A DNA stretch of 64,000 nucleotides from Methylobacterium hispanicum (GTDB taxonomy: Bacteria > Pseudomonadota > Alphaproteobacteria > Rhizobiales > Beijerinckiaceae). Location: positions 186,001-250,000 of the forward strand of contig NZ_BPQO01000002.1 of assembly GCF_022179285.1 (NCBI RefSeq). The letters run 5' to 3'. The translations under genes and the position numbers were made by a program. The notes beneath the pieces are model-generated. The model was not told the origin of the DNA. It worked only from the letters and a program-made list of their open reading frames with translations, and made no database searches. This document shows positions 35,673 to 42,772 of this stretch, piece after piece; within the stretch, counting starts at the first letter, position 1; every line of letters starts with the position of its first letter.

Positions 35673-36976
35673 GTCCGCTTTCGCCTTTCGTTCTCCGCCC
35701 GCAGGGACGCGACGCGCTCGGGCGTGGCCTCAATGCGGTCGCCACGGGTGTTGTAGCCCAGGGCGAAATTCCCCCAGGTATCCCCGTCGAGCCCGCGGTA
35801 CTCGCACCGCCAGATCCACCTGCCGTCCTCGGACAGGACACACCAATCGCGCGTGCCGGACAGCCCGCGATGATCGTCGAGGATTATCTCACCGGCCGGG
35901 ACGGTGCCGACCTCGACGATCTCGCCCGGCTCCCGGAGGATGGCGCCCGCGGCCTGGGCGACCTGGCGGTCTGCCTTCGCCTGCGTCTCGGATGCCTCTA
36001 GGGCGGCGACCTCGTCGGGCGTGGCGGCGCGGAAATACGCGTAGACGAAGAGCTCGCCTTCCTCCTCGGGATTCCACAGGCCGTCGTCCGGGGCACGGAA
36101 CGGGCGACCGAGATCCGTCACGAAAACAGGCGTTCCACCGTCGCGGACGACGGTGCCGGGTCGAGGCGCCCGGTCGTGGCGGACGAGGAACCGCCTCCGG
36201 TCGATCTCAGCCTGCCGGGCGCGCTGGGCCTCGGCCTCGGCTCGCTTGGTGGCGACGATGTGCGCGTCGACTTCGTCGGAGAGGGCGTTGATCCGCGAGA
36301 CGGACGCCAGGACGCTCGGCTGAGCCGACGCCGGGACGATCCAGCAGCGAGACGTGGGGTCCCAACGGGAACCGGGCAGCCCCCTGAGGACGGTGACGAT
36401 CCGGTCGGCGTAGGGCGTGCGGACGGTGAACTGGCCATCCGGTTTCACGCCACCCCACCGGCTGAACGATATGCGCGGCGACATCGCGGCGGTCTCGACG
36501 CATGCTGCCTTCAGCGCGGGCCACGCTGCGTTCCACGCCTGGAGCCGCGCGTAGGCCTCGGCGTCGGCGGCGGCCTGGCGCGCCTTGGCCTCGGCGGCCC
36601 GGACCTCGGACGCCGCCGCTTCCGCCTTGGCCTTGCGGGTGGCCGCGGCCTTCCTGCCGGCAGAAGTTCGCGCCGCAGCCCTCTCGGCCCCGCCACCCGC
36701 AGCCCATTCCTCAACGAGCGTGACGACGCTCGCGAGATGCTCTGTCGGGACGACGATTCGCTCCAGGACGACCTTCGTGTGGATCGGAAGCCTCTTTGCG
36801 AGGGCAACCGGCACGATGGCGCGGTCAAGGACCAGCCAGCGGCTCTTCTTGCCGGGCTCGGCCACGAGGAGGCGACCGTCAAGGCGGCGCTCAACGATGG
36901 GAGCCGGCTGCGCGGCGCTCCGGATGAGGATCTCGGTGTCGGTGACGATAATGCTGTCAGGGTCGCGGAACGACAT
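35669..36976 (-). CDS. Hypothetical protein with HARP-like segment, 435 aa
   Basis: Protein of 435 residues. After an N-terminal beta-rich part, a Lys/Ala coiled coil (about 110-150), a segment near 170-225 reads FTVRTPYADRIVTVLRGLPG then RWDPTSRCWIVPAS, which recalls the HARP/SNF2-associated fold found in several plasmid and phage proteins. The C-terminal half has WCVLSEDGRWIWRCEYRG. The start at 36976 (MSFRDPDS) follows GGAGACCCCGCC. Probably nucleic-acid-related, but no catalytic motif is visible. Confidence 0.5.
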   Translation of the reverse strand: MSFRDPDSIIVTDTEILIRSAAQPAPIVERRLDGRLLVAEPGKKSRWLVLDRAIVPVALAKRLPIHTKVVLERIVVPTEHLASVVTLVEEWAAGGGAERAAARTSAGRKAAATRKAKAEAAASEVRAAEAKARQAAADAEAYARLQAWNAAWPALKAACVETAAMSPRISFSRWGGVKPDGQFTVRTPYADRIVTVLRGLPGSRWDPTSRCWIVPASAQPSVLASVSRINALSDEVDAHIVATKRAEAEAQRARQAEIDRRRFLVRHDRAPRPGTVVRDGGTPVFVTDLGRPFRAPDDGLWNPEEEGELFVYAYFRAATPDEVAALEASETQAKADRQVAQAAGAILREPGEIVEVGTVPAGEIILDDHRGLSGTRDWCVLSEDGRWIWRCEYRGLDGDTWGNFALGYNTRGDRIEATPERVASLRAENERRKRT

Positions 36977-37107
36977 GGCGGGGTCTCCCTCACGGTCCGG
37001 ACGGGGCAGCGCCCGCGTCCATGTCCCTAATTTATAGGGACATGGACGCGGGCGCAAGTGGGGTTCTCGAATTTCCGGCCGCGCTGTTCAGACCATTGAG
37101 GCGACGC

Positions 37108-37443
37108 CTACATCCCCATCGTCGGACCTTCGGCCTCGGGCTCGGCGTCCGGCTCGGGCTCCGGGAGCGGCGGCACCAGCACGAGTTCCAAACGCTGGGC
37201 CTCGGCGTACGTGGCGCGGGCCTGCCGCTGCAGCTCGTGCGCGTGGCGCTTGAGCACGGTGACGATGACGTCGGCGACCCACGCGGGCACGGGCCGTGCG
37301 CCCGACGTCCACTGATGGATCTGCGTGGCCGCGACCGTGCGGCCGGCCTCACGCGACAGGGCGTCGGCGAGGGGCGCGGCCCATTTGACGCCGAACGCGA
37401 GCGCCGCGGCGCCCGCGAGCTCGTCGATGGTGAGGCGGCTCAC
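37108..37443 (-). CDS. Small HTH-like protein, 111 aa
   Basis: Begins with a helical domain (LTIDELAGAAALAFGVKWAA) and has AATQIHQWTSGARPVPAWVA, the same pattern as the 108-residue protein at 35346-35672. The tail is acidic and proline-rich (PLPEPEPDAEPEAEG). The GTG start at 37443 overlaps the stop of the small membrane protein upstream. Likely a DNA-binding regulator belonging to a small paralogous set on this island. Confidence 0.5.
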   Translation of the reverse strand: MSRLTIDELAGAAALAFGVKWAAPLADALSREAGRTVAATQIHQWTSGARPVPAWVADVIVTVLKRHAHELQRQARATYAEAQRLELVLVPPLPEPEPDAEPEAEGPTMGM

Positions 37444-37610
37444 CGGCTCACTCCGACGACGTGGAGGGACTGCGGGCGGCGGCGGTCAGTGGCGCGCGGG
37501 CGGTCGTTGACAAGGGACTCGTGCGCGCGGCGGACGTGGACGACGACGGCCCAGGCGGCGAGGACGCCGCTCAGCAGGCCGCCAGAATAGGCTAGCGCGA
37601 TCTCGGCCAT
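37440..37610 (-). CDS. Small membrane protein, 56 aa
   Basis: One hydrophobic helix near the N-terminus (MAEIALAYSGGLLSGVLAAW, then VVVHVRR) followed by a basic tail. The stop overlaps the next start (GTGA), which supports that it is translated. No family recognised. Confidence 0.45.
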   Translation of the reverse strand: MAEIALAYSGGLLSGVLAAWAVVVHVRRAHESLVNDRPRATDRRRPQSLHVVGVSR

Positions 37611-37669
37611 GGTGGCGAGCTCCTGGTGGCGGGCGGGAAGCCGGGGCGAATGGCCCCGGCGGTGTTGGT

Positions 37670-37906
37670 TCAGTCGGCTCTCATTTCGGCCGCCACGACC
37701 GACCGGAGCGTTTCGGCGCGCATCGACCGGGCGCCCCGGCGGCGGTCGGGATAGACGGTGCCCGACCGGACGTAGACCTCGCCCCGGCGGCGATAGACGC
37801 CGACGCGGAAGCAGGGGGCGCCGTTGAGCGTCAGGGCGCCCTCGGTCATGAGGCGCAGACCGTCATCGAAATCCACGCCGTCGTTGTCGAAGCGAACGAG
37901 CCTCAT
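37670..37906 (-). CDS. Hypothetical protein, 78 aa
   Basis: Small beta-rich protein (MRLVRFDNDGVDFDDGLRLM at the start; GVYRRRGEVYVRSGTVYPD in the middle). A ribosome binding site (GAGAGG) precedes the ATG at 37906. It is the first gene behind the operator/promoter at 37962-38000. Function unknown. Confidence 0.5.
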   Translation of the reverse strand: MRLVRFDNDGVDFDDGLRLMTEGALTLNGAPCFRVGVYRRRGEVYVRSGTVYPDRRRGARSMRAETLRSVVAAEMRAD

Positions 37907-37961
37907 GGGCGATCCTCTCACGATGCCGGGTTATTCGGGCGACCGCCTGTTCGGCGGCAGT

Positions 37962-37980
37962 GGGCATAACAAATATGCCC
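37962..37980. promoter_or_regulatory. Operator: perfect 7-bp dyad GGGCATA-N5-TATGCCC
   Basis: A perfect inverted repeat of seven bases with a five-base centre, in a locally AT-rich stretch. A further half site TTATGCCCA lies at 38019-38027. It overlaps the -10 box of the minus-strand promoter described separately, as expected of a repressor site. Confidence 0.6.
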
Positions 37981-38000
37981 ACGCATCGGATGCGTTGCAA
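37972..38000 (-). promoter_or_regulatory. Minus-strand promoter TTGCAA-N17-CATATT
   Basis: On the minus strand TTGCAA (38000-37995), a 17-base spacer containing the dyad CGCAT-CCG-ATGCG, then CATATT (37977-37972). It would drive the six minus-strand genes from 37906 to 34684. Confidence 0.55.
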
Positions 38001-38050
38001 TAGGTTTAGATAAAATAATTATGCCCATCTTGGGCCGGCCCGAAGCGATG

Positions 38051-38079
38051 CGGGCCGGCCCCGTGTGGGAGCCGGCCCG
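38051..38079. terminator. GC-rich hairpin after the antirepressor gene
   Basis: Nine-base stem CGGGCCGGC / GCCGGCCCG around an 11-base loop, just downstream of the antirepressor stop on the minus strand; no T-run. Confidence 0.4.
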
Positions 38080-38126
38080 TCGAGGAAAGCGAGACCCTCC
38101 TCGCTTCCCGTTCGTGGCACTGGGGA

Positions 38127-38975
38127 TCAGAGGCCCGGGAGAAGGCCCTGCGCGGGGGCGCTCGGCGGCTTCACGCCGAGGAGCTTGGCATAGTGGACGA
38201 CGCCCTTGCCGGTGATCTTCGTGACCGGACGGGGCTTGCCGCCGTAGGGCTCCCACCGGACGGTGAGGATGCCGCGGTCGATGAGATACTGCCGACCGCA
38301 GAGGCTGCCGGCGCGGCGGTAGATGTCGCTCCGCCCAAGCAGCCAGTTGACGAAGCCGTTGGGGGCCTGACCGAGCGCCTTGCCTGCCTGCTGCAGACCC
38401 CACGTGTCGTCGCTCGCGACGAGGGCTTCCTGGAACGCGACGGCGGGCGCGGCCGCCTCGACGCGTTCCTGCAGGGCAAGGTTCGCCGAGGCGTAATGAC
38501 CGATCAGCTCCAGGGCAGCAGCCGGGTTTTTGAGAAGGTCCATGAGGGCGGCCGCGCCCTGCGCGGGAGCCGGTGCGCCATAGGAGCCGGCTCGGCGGAT
38601 CTGGGGGAGGACCTCGCCGGTCACCCACTTGCGGAACCGGTGCGGCAGCGTCCCGGGCGTCGTCGCGCCCCGGCACCGCAAGATCAGGGTATAGAGGCCG
38701 CTCTCCGTGACGGTCCGGACCGCCTGTAGCCCGCCGGGGGTAGGTACTGAACACCTACCCCTTTCGTCGGCGTCGAGCTTGTCGAGGGACTGGGCGGCGT
38801 CGGCGAGTTGGAGGGCGCGGGCGACGTCGTTCGCGACGAATTGGGGCTCGCCGTCGACCATGACGACGCGGACGCCTTGCAAGGCGAAGCTGAAGGTCAT
38901 CGGGTCGTGGACGGCGCCATCGGATGGGGCGACAGGCGCGAGGGCCGTGGTAGAGTTGAGGCTAGCCTGGGTCAC
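38127..38975 (-). CDS. Phage antirepressor (BRO-N and ANT domains)
   Basis: Protein of 282 residues. The N-terminal BRO-N domain (about 28-130) has FALQGVRVVMVDGEPQFVAN, DVARAL, and the GLYTLILRCR/ FRKWVTGEVLPQIRRAGSYG segment typical of the family. The C-terminal ANT domain (about 190-275) ends ITGKGVVHYAKLLG. Such proteins counteract phage repressors and are a hallmark of prophages and phage-plasmids. It lies just upstream of the operator-controlled gene block, so it may act in that switch. Confidence 0.85.
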   Translation of the reverse strand: MTQASLNSTTALAPVAPSDGAVHDPMTFSFALQGVRVVMVDGEPQFVANDVARALQLADAAQSLDKLDADERGRCSVPTPGGLQAVRTVTESGLYTLILRCRGATTPGTLPHRFRKWVTGEVLPQIRRAGSYGAPAPAQGAAALMDLLKNPAAALELIGHYASANLALQERVEAAAPAVAFQEALVASDDTWGLQQAGKALGQAPNGFVNWLLGRSDIYRRAGSLCGRQYLIDRGILTVRWEPYGGKPRPVTKITGKGVVHYAKLLGVKPPSAPAQGLLPGL

Positions 38976-39114
38976 GGTGCACTCCGTGTCTGGGTCAGGC
39001 CCCGGTGCTGGCGTTCCCGCGCCGCCCGGCGGCCGCCTCGCTGTGCGAGGGTGCTCTGGATTCTAGCGATTCGTTTTTTCGGCGCCTGGGCGCCCCAACT
39101 GCCGAGGCCGCCGC

Positions 39115-39549
39115 TTGGACGACGACGACGAAATCCCGCTCGGGCTGTCGAAGGAAGAGTGGGCGGCGATGGTCGCGGACGCCGAAAGGCGCGAGGCAGC
39201 CAGCAAGAAGCGCTCGGAGACAAGGAAGGCGCATGCCGATGCCGAAAAAGCGGCGCGGCTGGCGCGACCGCCGGTAGATCTCGACGAGGCGTGGCGCCGG
39301 CACGCCGATACCTGCCCGCATCCGTCAGGATCGAACGAAGCATCCGCTTGGTCCAGGGAGCACCATCGGTTCGCGTTCGATGGCACGACATGGCGGCGCG
39401 AGCGGACATTCCAGAAGACGAATTCAGGCAAGGGCGAGCGTCTAAGAAGCGTCGTCTACTATGGTGACGACGGGCGCGAGGTCACGACGTTCGATGCGGG
39501 ACCTAATCGCAGGAACGACGAGGATCGGAATTTCGGGCTTCACGAATAG
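39115..39549 (+). CDS. Hypothetical charged protein, 144 aa
   Basis: Frame from a TTG start (LDDDDEIPLGLSKEEWAAMV). Residues 15-55 form a highly charged helix (EKAARLARPP region), followed by a compact part with two His/Cys (HADTCPHPSG) and GKGERLRSVVYYGDDGREV. No clear ribosome binding site; a later start is possible. It overlaps the 3' end of the minus-strand gene at 39503-39730 by 47 bases. Function unknown. Confidence 0.4.
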   Translation: MDDDDEIPLGLSKEEWAAMVADAERREAASKKRSETRKAHADAEKAARLARPPVDLDEAWRRHADTCPHPSGSNEASAWSREHHRFAFDGTTWRRERTFQKTNSGKGERLRSVVYYGDDGREVTTFDAGPNRRNDEDRNFGLHE

Positions 39550-39730
39550 CGCCTTCAGGCCAGAGCGCGGCCGCCGCCAGGATGGCGAACACCGCGAGGT
39601 AGGCCTCGTCCGCCGCACCCGCCGGAATTCCGGACATCACGTGTCGCGCCGCCCGGAGCGCGTCCGGGGCGAACAGCGCGGCCTCCTCTGTCGGCGTCAG
39701 AACCCGCCGGCAGGGATCAGCCGCGGGCAA
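39503..39730 (-). CDS. Hypothetical protein, 75 aa
   Basis: Last gene of the overlapping minus-strand chain 42370-39503. Starts with TTG inside the stop region of the preceding gene. Helical, with a hydrophobic stretch AYLAVFAILAAAALWPEG. No family recognised; support is mainly the tight overlap. Confidence 0.4.
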   Translation of the reverse strand: MPAADPCRRVLTPTEEAALFAPDALRAARHVMSGIPAGAADEAYLAVFAILAAAALWPEGAIREARNSDPRRSCD

Positions 39731-39893
39731 GCTCGGCCTCCGCCGCGTCGAGGGCGGCGAGCGCCCGCTCCAGGGCAGCCGTCAGGTCGTCGGGCAACGG
39801 GCGGTCGTCGGGCAGGTCGAGGAACCAGCGCCTGCTCGCGACCAACCGGTTCGCGGCCTCGACGACTGCGGCGATTGCGATATCAACGGCCAT
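39717..39893 (-). CDS. Hypothetical protein, 58 aa
   Basis: Short helical protein (MAVDIAIAAVVEAANRLVAS start; ALERALAALDAAEAELARG end). Overlaps the upstream frame by 11 bases and the downstream one by 14 bases in the same chain. Function unknown. Confidence 0.4.
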   Translation of the reverse strand: MAVDIAIAAVVEAANRLVASRRWFLDLPDDRPLPDDLTAALERALAALDAAEAELARG

Positions 39894-40068
39894 GACGGGG
39901 TTTTCGATGCAGGACAGTCGCGCCCCGGGCGGCGTCGGCGACCGCCTGCCGGGCGGGTGCAGCCGCGACCGATTCGCCCCGGAGCGCGCGGTGCACGTCG
40001 GCACCGACGAGGGGCGCCGGGGCCGCGGCGTAGCAGGCCAGCGCCAGGACGGCGGCGACGGGCGTCAT
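39883..40068 (-). CDS. Small secreted protein, 61 aa
   Basis: Signal-peptide-like N-terminus (MTPVAAVLALACYAAAPAPL) followed by a short basic chain. Its ATG overlaps the stop of the spanin-like lipoprotein gene (ATGA). Probably part of the lysis cassette transcript. Confidence 0.42.
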   Translation of the reverse strand: MTPVAAVLALACYAAAPAPLVGADVHRALRGESVAAAPARQAVADAARGATVLHRKPRHGR

Positions 40069-40376
40069 GGCTGCGCCCCGGGGCTGGCGAGTTCGTCCCG
40101 GACCCGCCCGTACGCAGCCCTGCCGTCAACGAGGGCGGCCCCATTCGCGTCGCCGTAGTCGAGCGCCCGGCGCGCGAACAGGCGGGCGTCGTCGCCCTTG
40201 CGGGGAACGGGACGTGGCGCCGGCGCGCGGATCACGTCATCGACCCGCGGTAGCATCCGCGCCGTCACGTCCGGCCGGGACAGGCCAGTGGTGGTCGGGG
40301 CGCAGGCGGTCGAGGTCAGCGTCGTCGAGAGCGCAACCGCCACGAGGGCGCCGCGCGAGGTCCTGGCGGTAGGCAT
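40065..40376 (-). CDS. Rz1-like outer-membrane spanin candidate
   Basis: Protein of 103 residues starting inside the Rz-like gene in another frame. Its N-terminus is lipoprotein-like (ALVAVALSTTLTSTACAPTT, Cys at about residue 24; the lipobox STAC is imperfect) followed by a Pro-rich segment (RAPAPRPVPRK). Nested, out-of-frame overlap with a preceding TM/coiled-coil gene is the well-known Rz/Rz1 layout. Predicted to bridge the outer membrane with the Rz partner during lysis. Confidence 0.55.
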   Translation of the reverse strand: MPTARTSRGALVAVALSTTLTSTACAPTTTGLSRPDVTARMLPRVDDVIRAPAPRPVPRKGDDARLFARRALDYGDANGAALVDGRAAYGRVRDELASPGAQP

Positions 40377-40680
40377 CGAGGCTATCCTCGGCGAGGGATC
40401 GGGCGGCCTGCACGGCCGCGGCGGTCTCGGTGGCCCGGGCGGCCGCGGCGTCGGCGGTGGCCCTGTCCGCTTTTTCGGCGGCGAGGCTCTGGCGCAGGCC
40501 GTTGAGCTCGGCCTGGTGCCCGGCATCGGCTTGGCCCCTGGCATAGCCGGCGCGGTCGCCGAGCACGGTCCCGACGCGGTAGGAGACCCAGCCGCCGGTG
40601 ACCGCGCCGACCGCTAGCCCGGCCGCGACGGTCAGGGGCAGGACGGGGACTCCCAGGCGCTCGGCGACGGTCGCGAGCAT
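40237..40680 (-). CDS. Rz-like inner-membrane spanin candidate
   Basis: Protein of 147 residues with one N-terminal transmembrane segment (about 14-36) and a long Ala/Glu coiled coil (about 45-105: NGLRQSLAAEKADRATADAA), the expected i-spanin topology. Its 3' half overlaps the Rz1-like gene by 140 bases. It follows the membrane/coiled-coil gene after one base. Confidence 0.6.
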   Translation of the reverse strand: MLATVAERLGVPVLPLTVAAGLAVGAVTGGWVSYRVGTVLGDRAGYARGQADAGHQAELNGLRQSLAAEKADRATADAAAARATETAAAVQAARSLAEDSLDAYRQDLARRPRGGCALDDADLDRLRPDHHWPVPAGRDGADATAGR

Positions 40681-40681
40681 C

Positions 40682-41128
40682 TCAAGCGCTCGGACGGTCG
40701 GGGGTGGGCTCGGGCTCGACGGGATTGAGGTCGAGCCAGAGCCTCAACGGGGAGCAGTCGCCGGTGTCGACGGCGCGTTGCATGGCGCCCCGCATCGAGA
40801 GGCACATGCGAACCATCGCGCGCACCTCGCGCCGAAGGGCGGCGATGTCGGCCTGGAGGGAACCGTTCTCGGCTCGCAGGCCCCGGACCTGGGAGGACGC
40901 CTCCTCCAGGGCAGTCGTCAGGGTCGCGACCCGGGCCTGCTTCTTGTCGAGGAGCTCGCCGAGTTCCTTCCGCAGGGCGTCGGCGGCGGTGCTGATGGCG
41001 TCGCCGTCCGAGATCTCGCGTAGCTGCTTCCGGACCCAGGGGTAGCACAGGGCCAGCGTGCCGAGGATGCCGGCGACGATGACGACCGGCTTCGCGTCGC
41101 CGAGGAGCTCGGCCAGGATGGCGTCCAC
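40682..41128 (-). CDS. Membrane/coiled-coil protein of the lysis cassette (holin-like?)
   Basis: Protein of 148 residues from a GTG start. One hydrophobic helix near the N-terminus (VVIVAGILGTLALCYPWV, about 14-31), then a coiled coil (RKELGELLDKKQARVATL and EASSQVRGLRAENGSLQAD). A holin or holin-regulating role is inferred only from position between endolysin and spanin genes. Confidence 0.5.
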   Translation of the reverse strand: MDAILAELLGDAKPVVIVAGILGTLALCYPWVRKQLREISDGDAISTAADALRKELGELLDKKQARVATLTTALEEASSQVRGLRAENGSLQADIAALRREVRAMVRMCLSMRGAMQRAVDTGDCSPLRLWLDLNPVEPEPTPDRPSA

Positions 41129-41129
41129 G

Positions 41130-41675
41130 TCAGGCCTCGTTCACGGAAAGGGCGCCGCCGGCCGCGAGCTTGATCGGGCGGACATTGGAGGGCTGGGCGA
41201 GGCGCCAGGGGCACCGGCGAACGGCGAGACAGCGAGCCTTGGCGACGCGCACGATGCTGACCGCGTCCCCCTGGTTGCCGCCAAGGACGTGGTAAGCAGA
41301 GGTGTCCTCGCCGACGTAGATGCCGACGTGGCCGCCGCCCCCGGCGCGTTCGAACACCAGGATGTCGCCGAGGCTGGCCTTTGGGGCCTTGGTGCCGAAG
41401 GCTGCCCAGTTGCGTGCCCAGAGGGGCGCCTTCACGGGTTCGGACCTGGCGCGCTTGACGACCGTCGCCACGAACAGGCCGCACTAGGCGACGTCGTCGG
41501 AGCGGTAATCGCGGTCGAGGCCGGTCTCCTTCGCCCAAGCGAGGATGGTCGGATTGTTCGCGGCGCCGGCGGTCTCGCGGGTGCCGTAGAGCGCGAGGGT
41601 CTCGACGAGGACGCGGGGACCGGCCTCGGCGGCGAGCCAGGCGTAGGCGGCGGGGAGCGAGGTCGCCTTAGCCAC
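41130..41675 (-). pseudogene. Phage endolysin (TIGR02594-type NlpC/P60-like) interrupted by an amber codon
   Basis: The two halves read as one 181-residue peptidoglycan hydrolase: PAAYAWLAAEAGP ... YGTRETAGAANNPTILAWAKE ... YRSDDVA, then TAG at 41484-41486, then CGLFVATVVKRA ... LGDILVFERAGGGGHVGIYVGED ... YHVLGGNQGDAVSIVRV. In the family the residue at the stop is Trp directly before the catalytic Cys (usual form PWCALFV), so TGG has become TAG. Everything else, including the His in GGGHVGIYVG, is intact. Amber suppression, a recent nonsense mutation or a sequencing error are the options. GTG start at 41675. Confidence 0.8.
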
Positions 41676-42000
41676 GGGGGGCGACCTCGTCATGGGTGAG
41701 GGTCGTGCCCGCGATGGACGACATCGGGACCGCGGCCTCCAGTTCGAGGTCGAGGACGCCTTGCAGGCCGCAGCGCGTGCAGGTGGCCGTCCGGCTGGAG
41801 AAGCCGTCGGCCTGGAACTCCGAGCCGCAGGAGGCGGGGTCGGCGCAGCGCGTCGCGGCTTCGGCGACGGCCTCGGCGCCGGCGGCCGAGAAGGAGGTGG
41901 CAAGGTCGGGGGAACGGGACACGGGGCTGGCCTCGGGGGCCGCCGACGCGGCCGGGATGCCCGAAGCGTGCGCGTCGGCCCGTGGCCAGTTCCAGGCCAC
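41668..42000 (-). CDS. Hypothetical protein with CxxC, 110 aa
   Basis: Frame from a GTG at 42000, stop overlapping the endolysin start by eight bases. The C-terminal half has CADPASCGSEFQ and TATCTRCGLQG, which could bind a metal. The N-terminus reads like a leader and the real start may be later. The GTG lies in the dyad 41982-42000. Function unknown. Confidence 0.42.
   Translation of the reverse strand: MAWNWPRADAHASGIPAASAAPEASPVSRSPDLATSFSAAGAEAVAEAATRCADPASCGSEFQADGFSSRTATCTRCGLQGVLDLELEAAVPMSSIAGTTLTHDEVAPRG
41982..42000. repeat. Dyad GTGGCC-N7-GGCCAC (second copy at 27079-27097)
   Basis: A 19-base element with perfect 6-base arms and one difference (A/C) from the copy near the tRNA end of the island. 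Both are followed by GCCC. Possible operator or att-related site. Confidence 0.4.
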
Positions 42001-42013
42001 GCCCGGTTCCGGG

Positions 42014-42370
42014 TCAGGCCCCCCGCATCACCACCGTGACGACGCGGCTCCCGGAGAGCACCAGCCCGACCCGGCCGACGGTGACGCCGTTCGCGCCCCA
42101 CCGGGGGCCGGGGTAGCCGTAGAACGCCAGCCACGCCCGGATGCCCGGCACGTCGTAGCCGAGCCCCGTCAGCGCCTCGACGGCCTCGCGGTCGGTCAGC
42201 CCCTCCAGGACCGGCTCCAGGCCGCAGATCCGGTCGGCGAACCGGCGGACGGCGTGGAGCGTGACGTGTGCCCGGTACCCGCCCGATCGGTCATGGACGA
42301 TGCCGGGTGGCGGGGGCGACGGATCGGACGGCGGGGCGGCCACGGGGGCCAGGGCGAGGCAGGGAGGCAC
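42014..42370 (-). CDS. Hypothetical protein, 118 aa
   Basis: First gene of the minus-strand lysis-cassette chain. After a Pro-rich leader it has HVTLHAVRRFADRICGLEPV and RAWLAFYGYPGPRWGANGVT, then a beta-hairpin end (GLVLSGSRVVTVVMRG). This 'RHAVxRFxeR ... dGRVVTV' pattern is common in uncharacterised phage and island proteins of Rhizobiales. Function unknown. Confidence 0.5.
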   Translation of the reverse strand: MPPCLALAPVAAPPSDPSPPPPGIVHDRSGGYRAHVTLHAVRRFADRICGLEPVLEGLTDREAVEALTGLGYDVPGIRAWLAFYGYPGPRWGANGVTVGRVGLVLSGSRVVTVVMRGA

Positions 42371-42490
42371 GGTGCGGCTCCGGGATGGGTTCGGACTAGG
42401 CTGCCCCCCGGAACCCCGCCAGGCGAGCCCGCCTGCGCCACCTCGTGCCCCCGCCGGTCCCGTTACGGTTCCCTCTCTGCCGTCCCTCCT

Positions 42491-42528
42491 AGGCCCTGAA
42501 GGGCATGCTATTGTCCGTGACGGTTCGT
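42491..42528 (+). repeat. Inverted repeat, left arm
   Basis: Begins AGGCCCTGAAGGGCATGCTA and pairs with 42623-42661 (one extra G and two mismatches over 38 bases, about 95 bases apart). The arms end in GTGACGGTTCGT / ACGGATCGTCAC, a motif repeated in the rep gene. Confidence 0.75.
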
Positions 42529-42622
42529 AAGGTTTGACGTGGCCGGGCTATAGGATCGGGCATCCGGTTCATCCGAACGACGCCCCGGGGGTTCGCGTCA
42601 GCCCCCCATCGGGCCTCGCCCT

Positions 42623-42661
42623 CACGGATCGTCACGGACAATAGCATGCCCCTTCAGGGCC
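42623..42661 (-). repeat. Inverted repeat, right arm
   Basis: Complement of the left arm at 42491-42528. The neighbouring CTCACGGATCGTCACGG (42621-42637) matches 44448-44464 at 16 of 17 bases. Confidence 0.75.
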
Positions 42662-42772
42662 TATCCTTGAGAGGGGCTGGACCATCGTAGCGGTCAAGGC
42701 TTGTCGAATTCAGGAGGCAGCTGCACGATGGCCTAGTCGCGACATCGCGTCGTTGCCGTCCGGCGGGTAGAG

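Larger units (their letters stand above)
42371..42772. other. Probable replication origin region between lysis cassette and rep gene
   Basis: A 402-base divergent gap holding the 38-base inverted repeat described separately. Between its arms lie GGTTCATCCGAACG and a short AT-richer stretch. TTGACG at 42534-42539 could be a -35 box but lacks a well-spaced -10. Confidence 0.5.
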
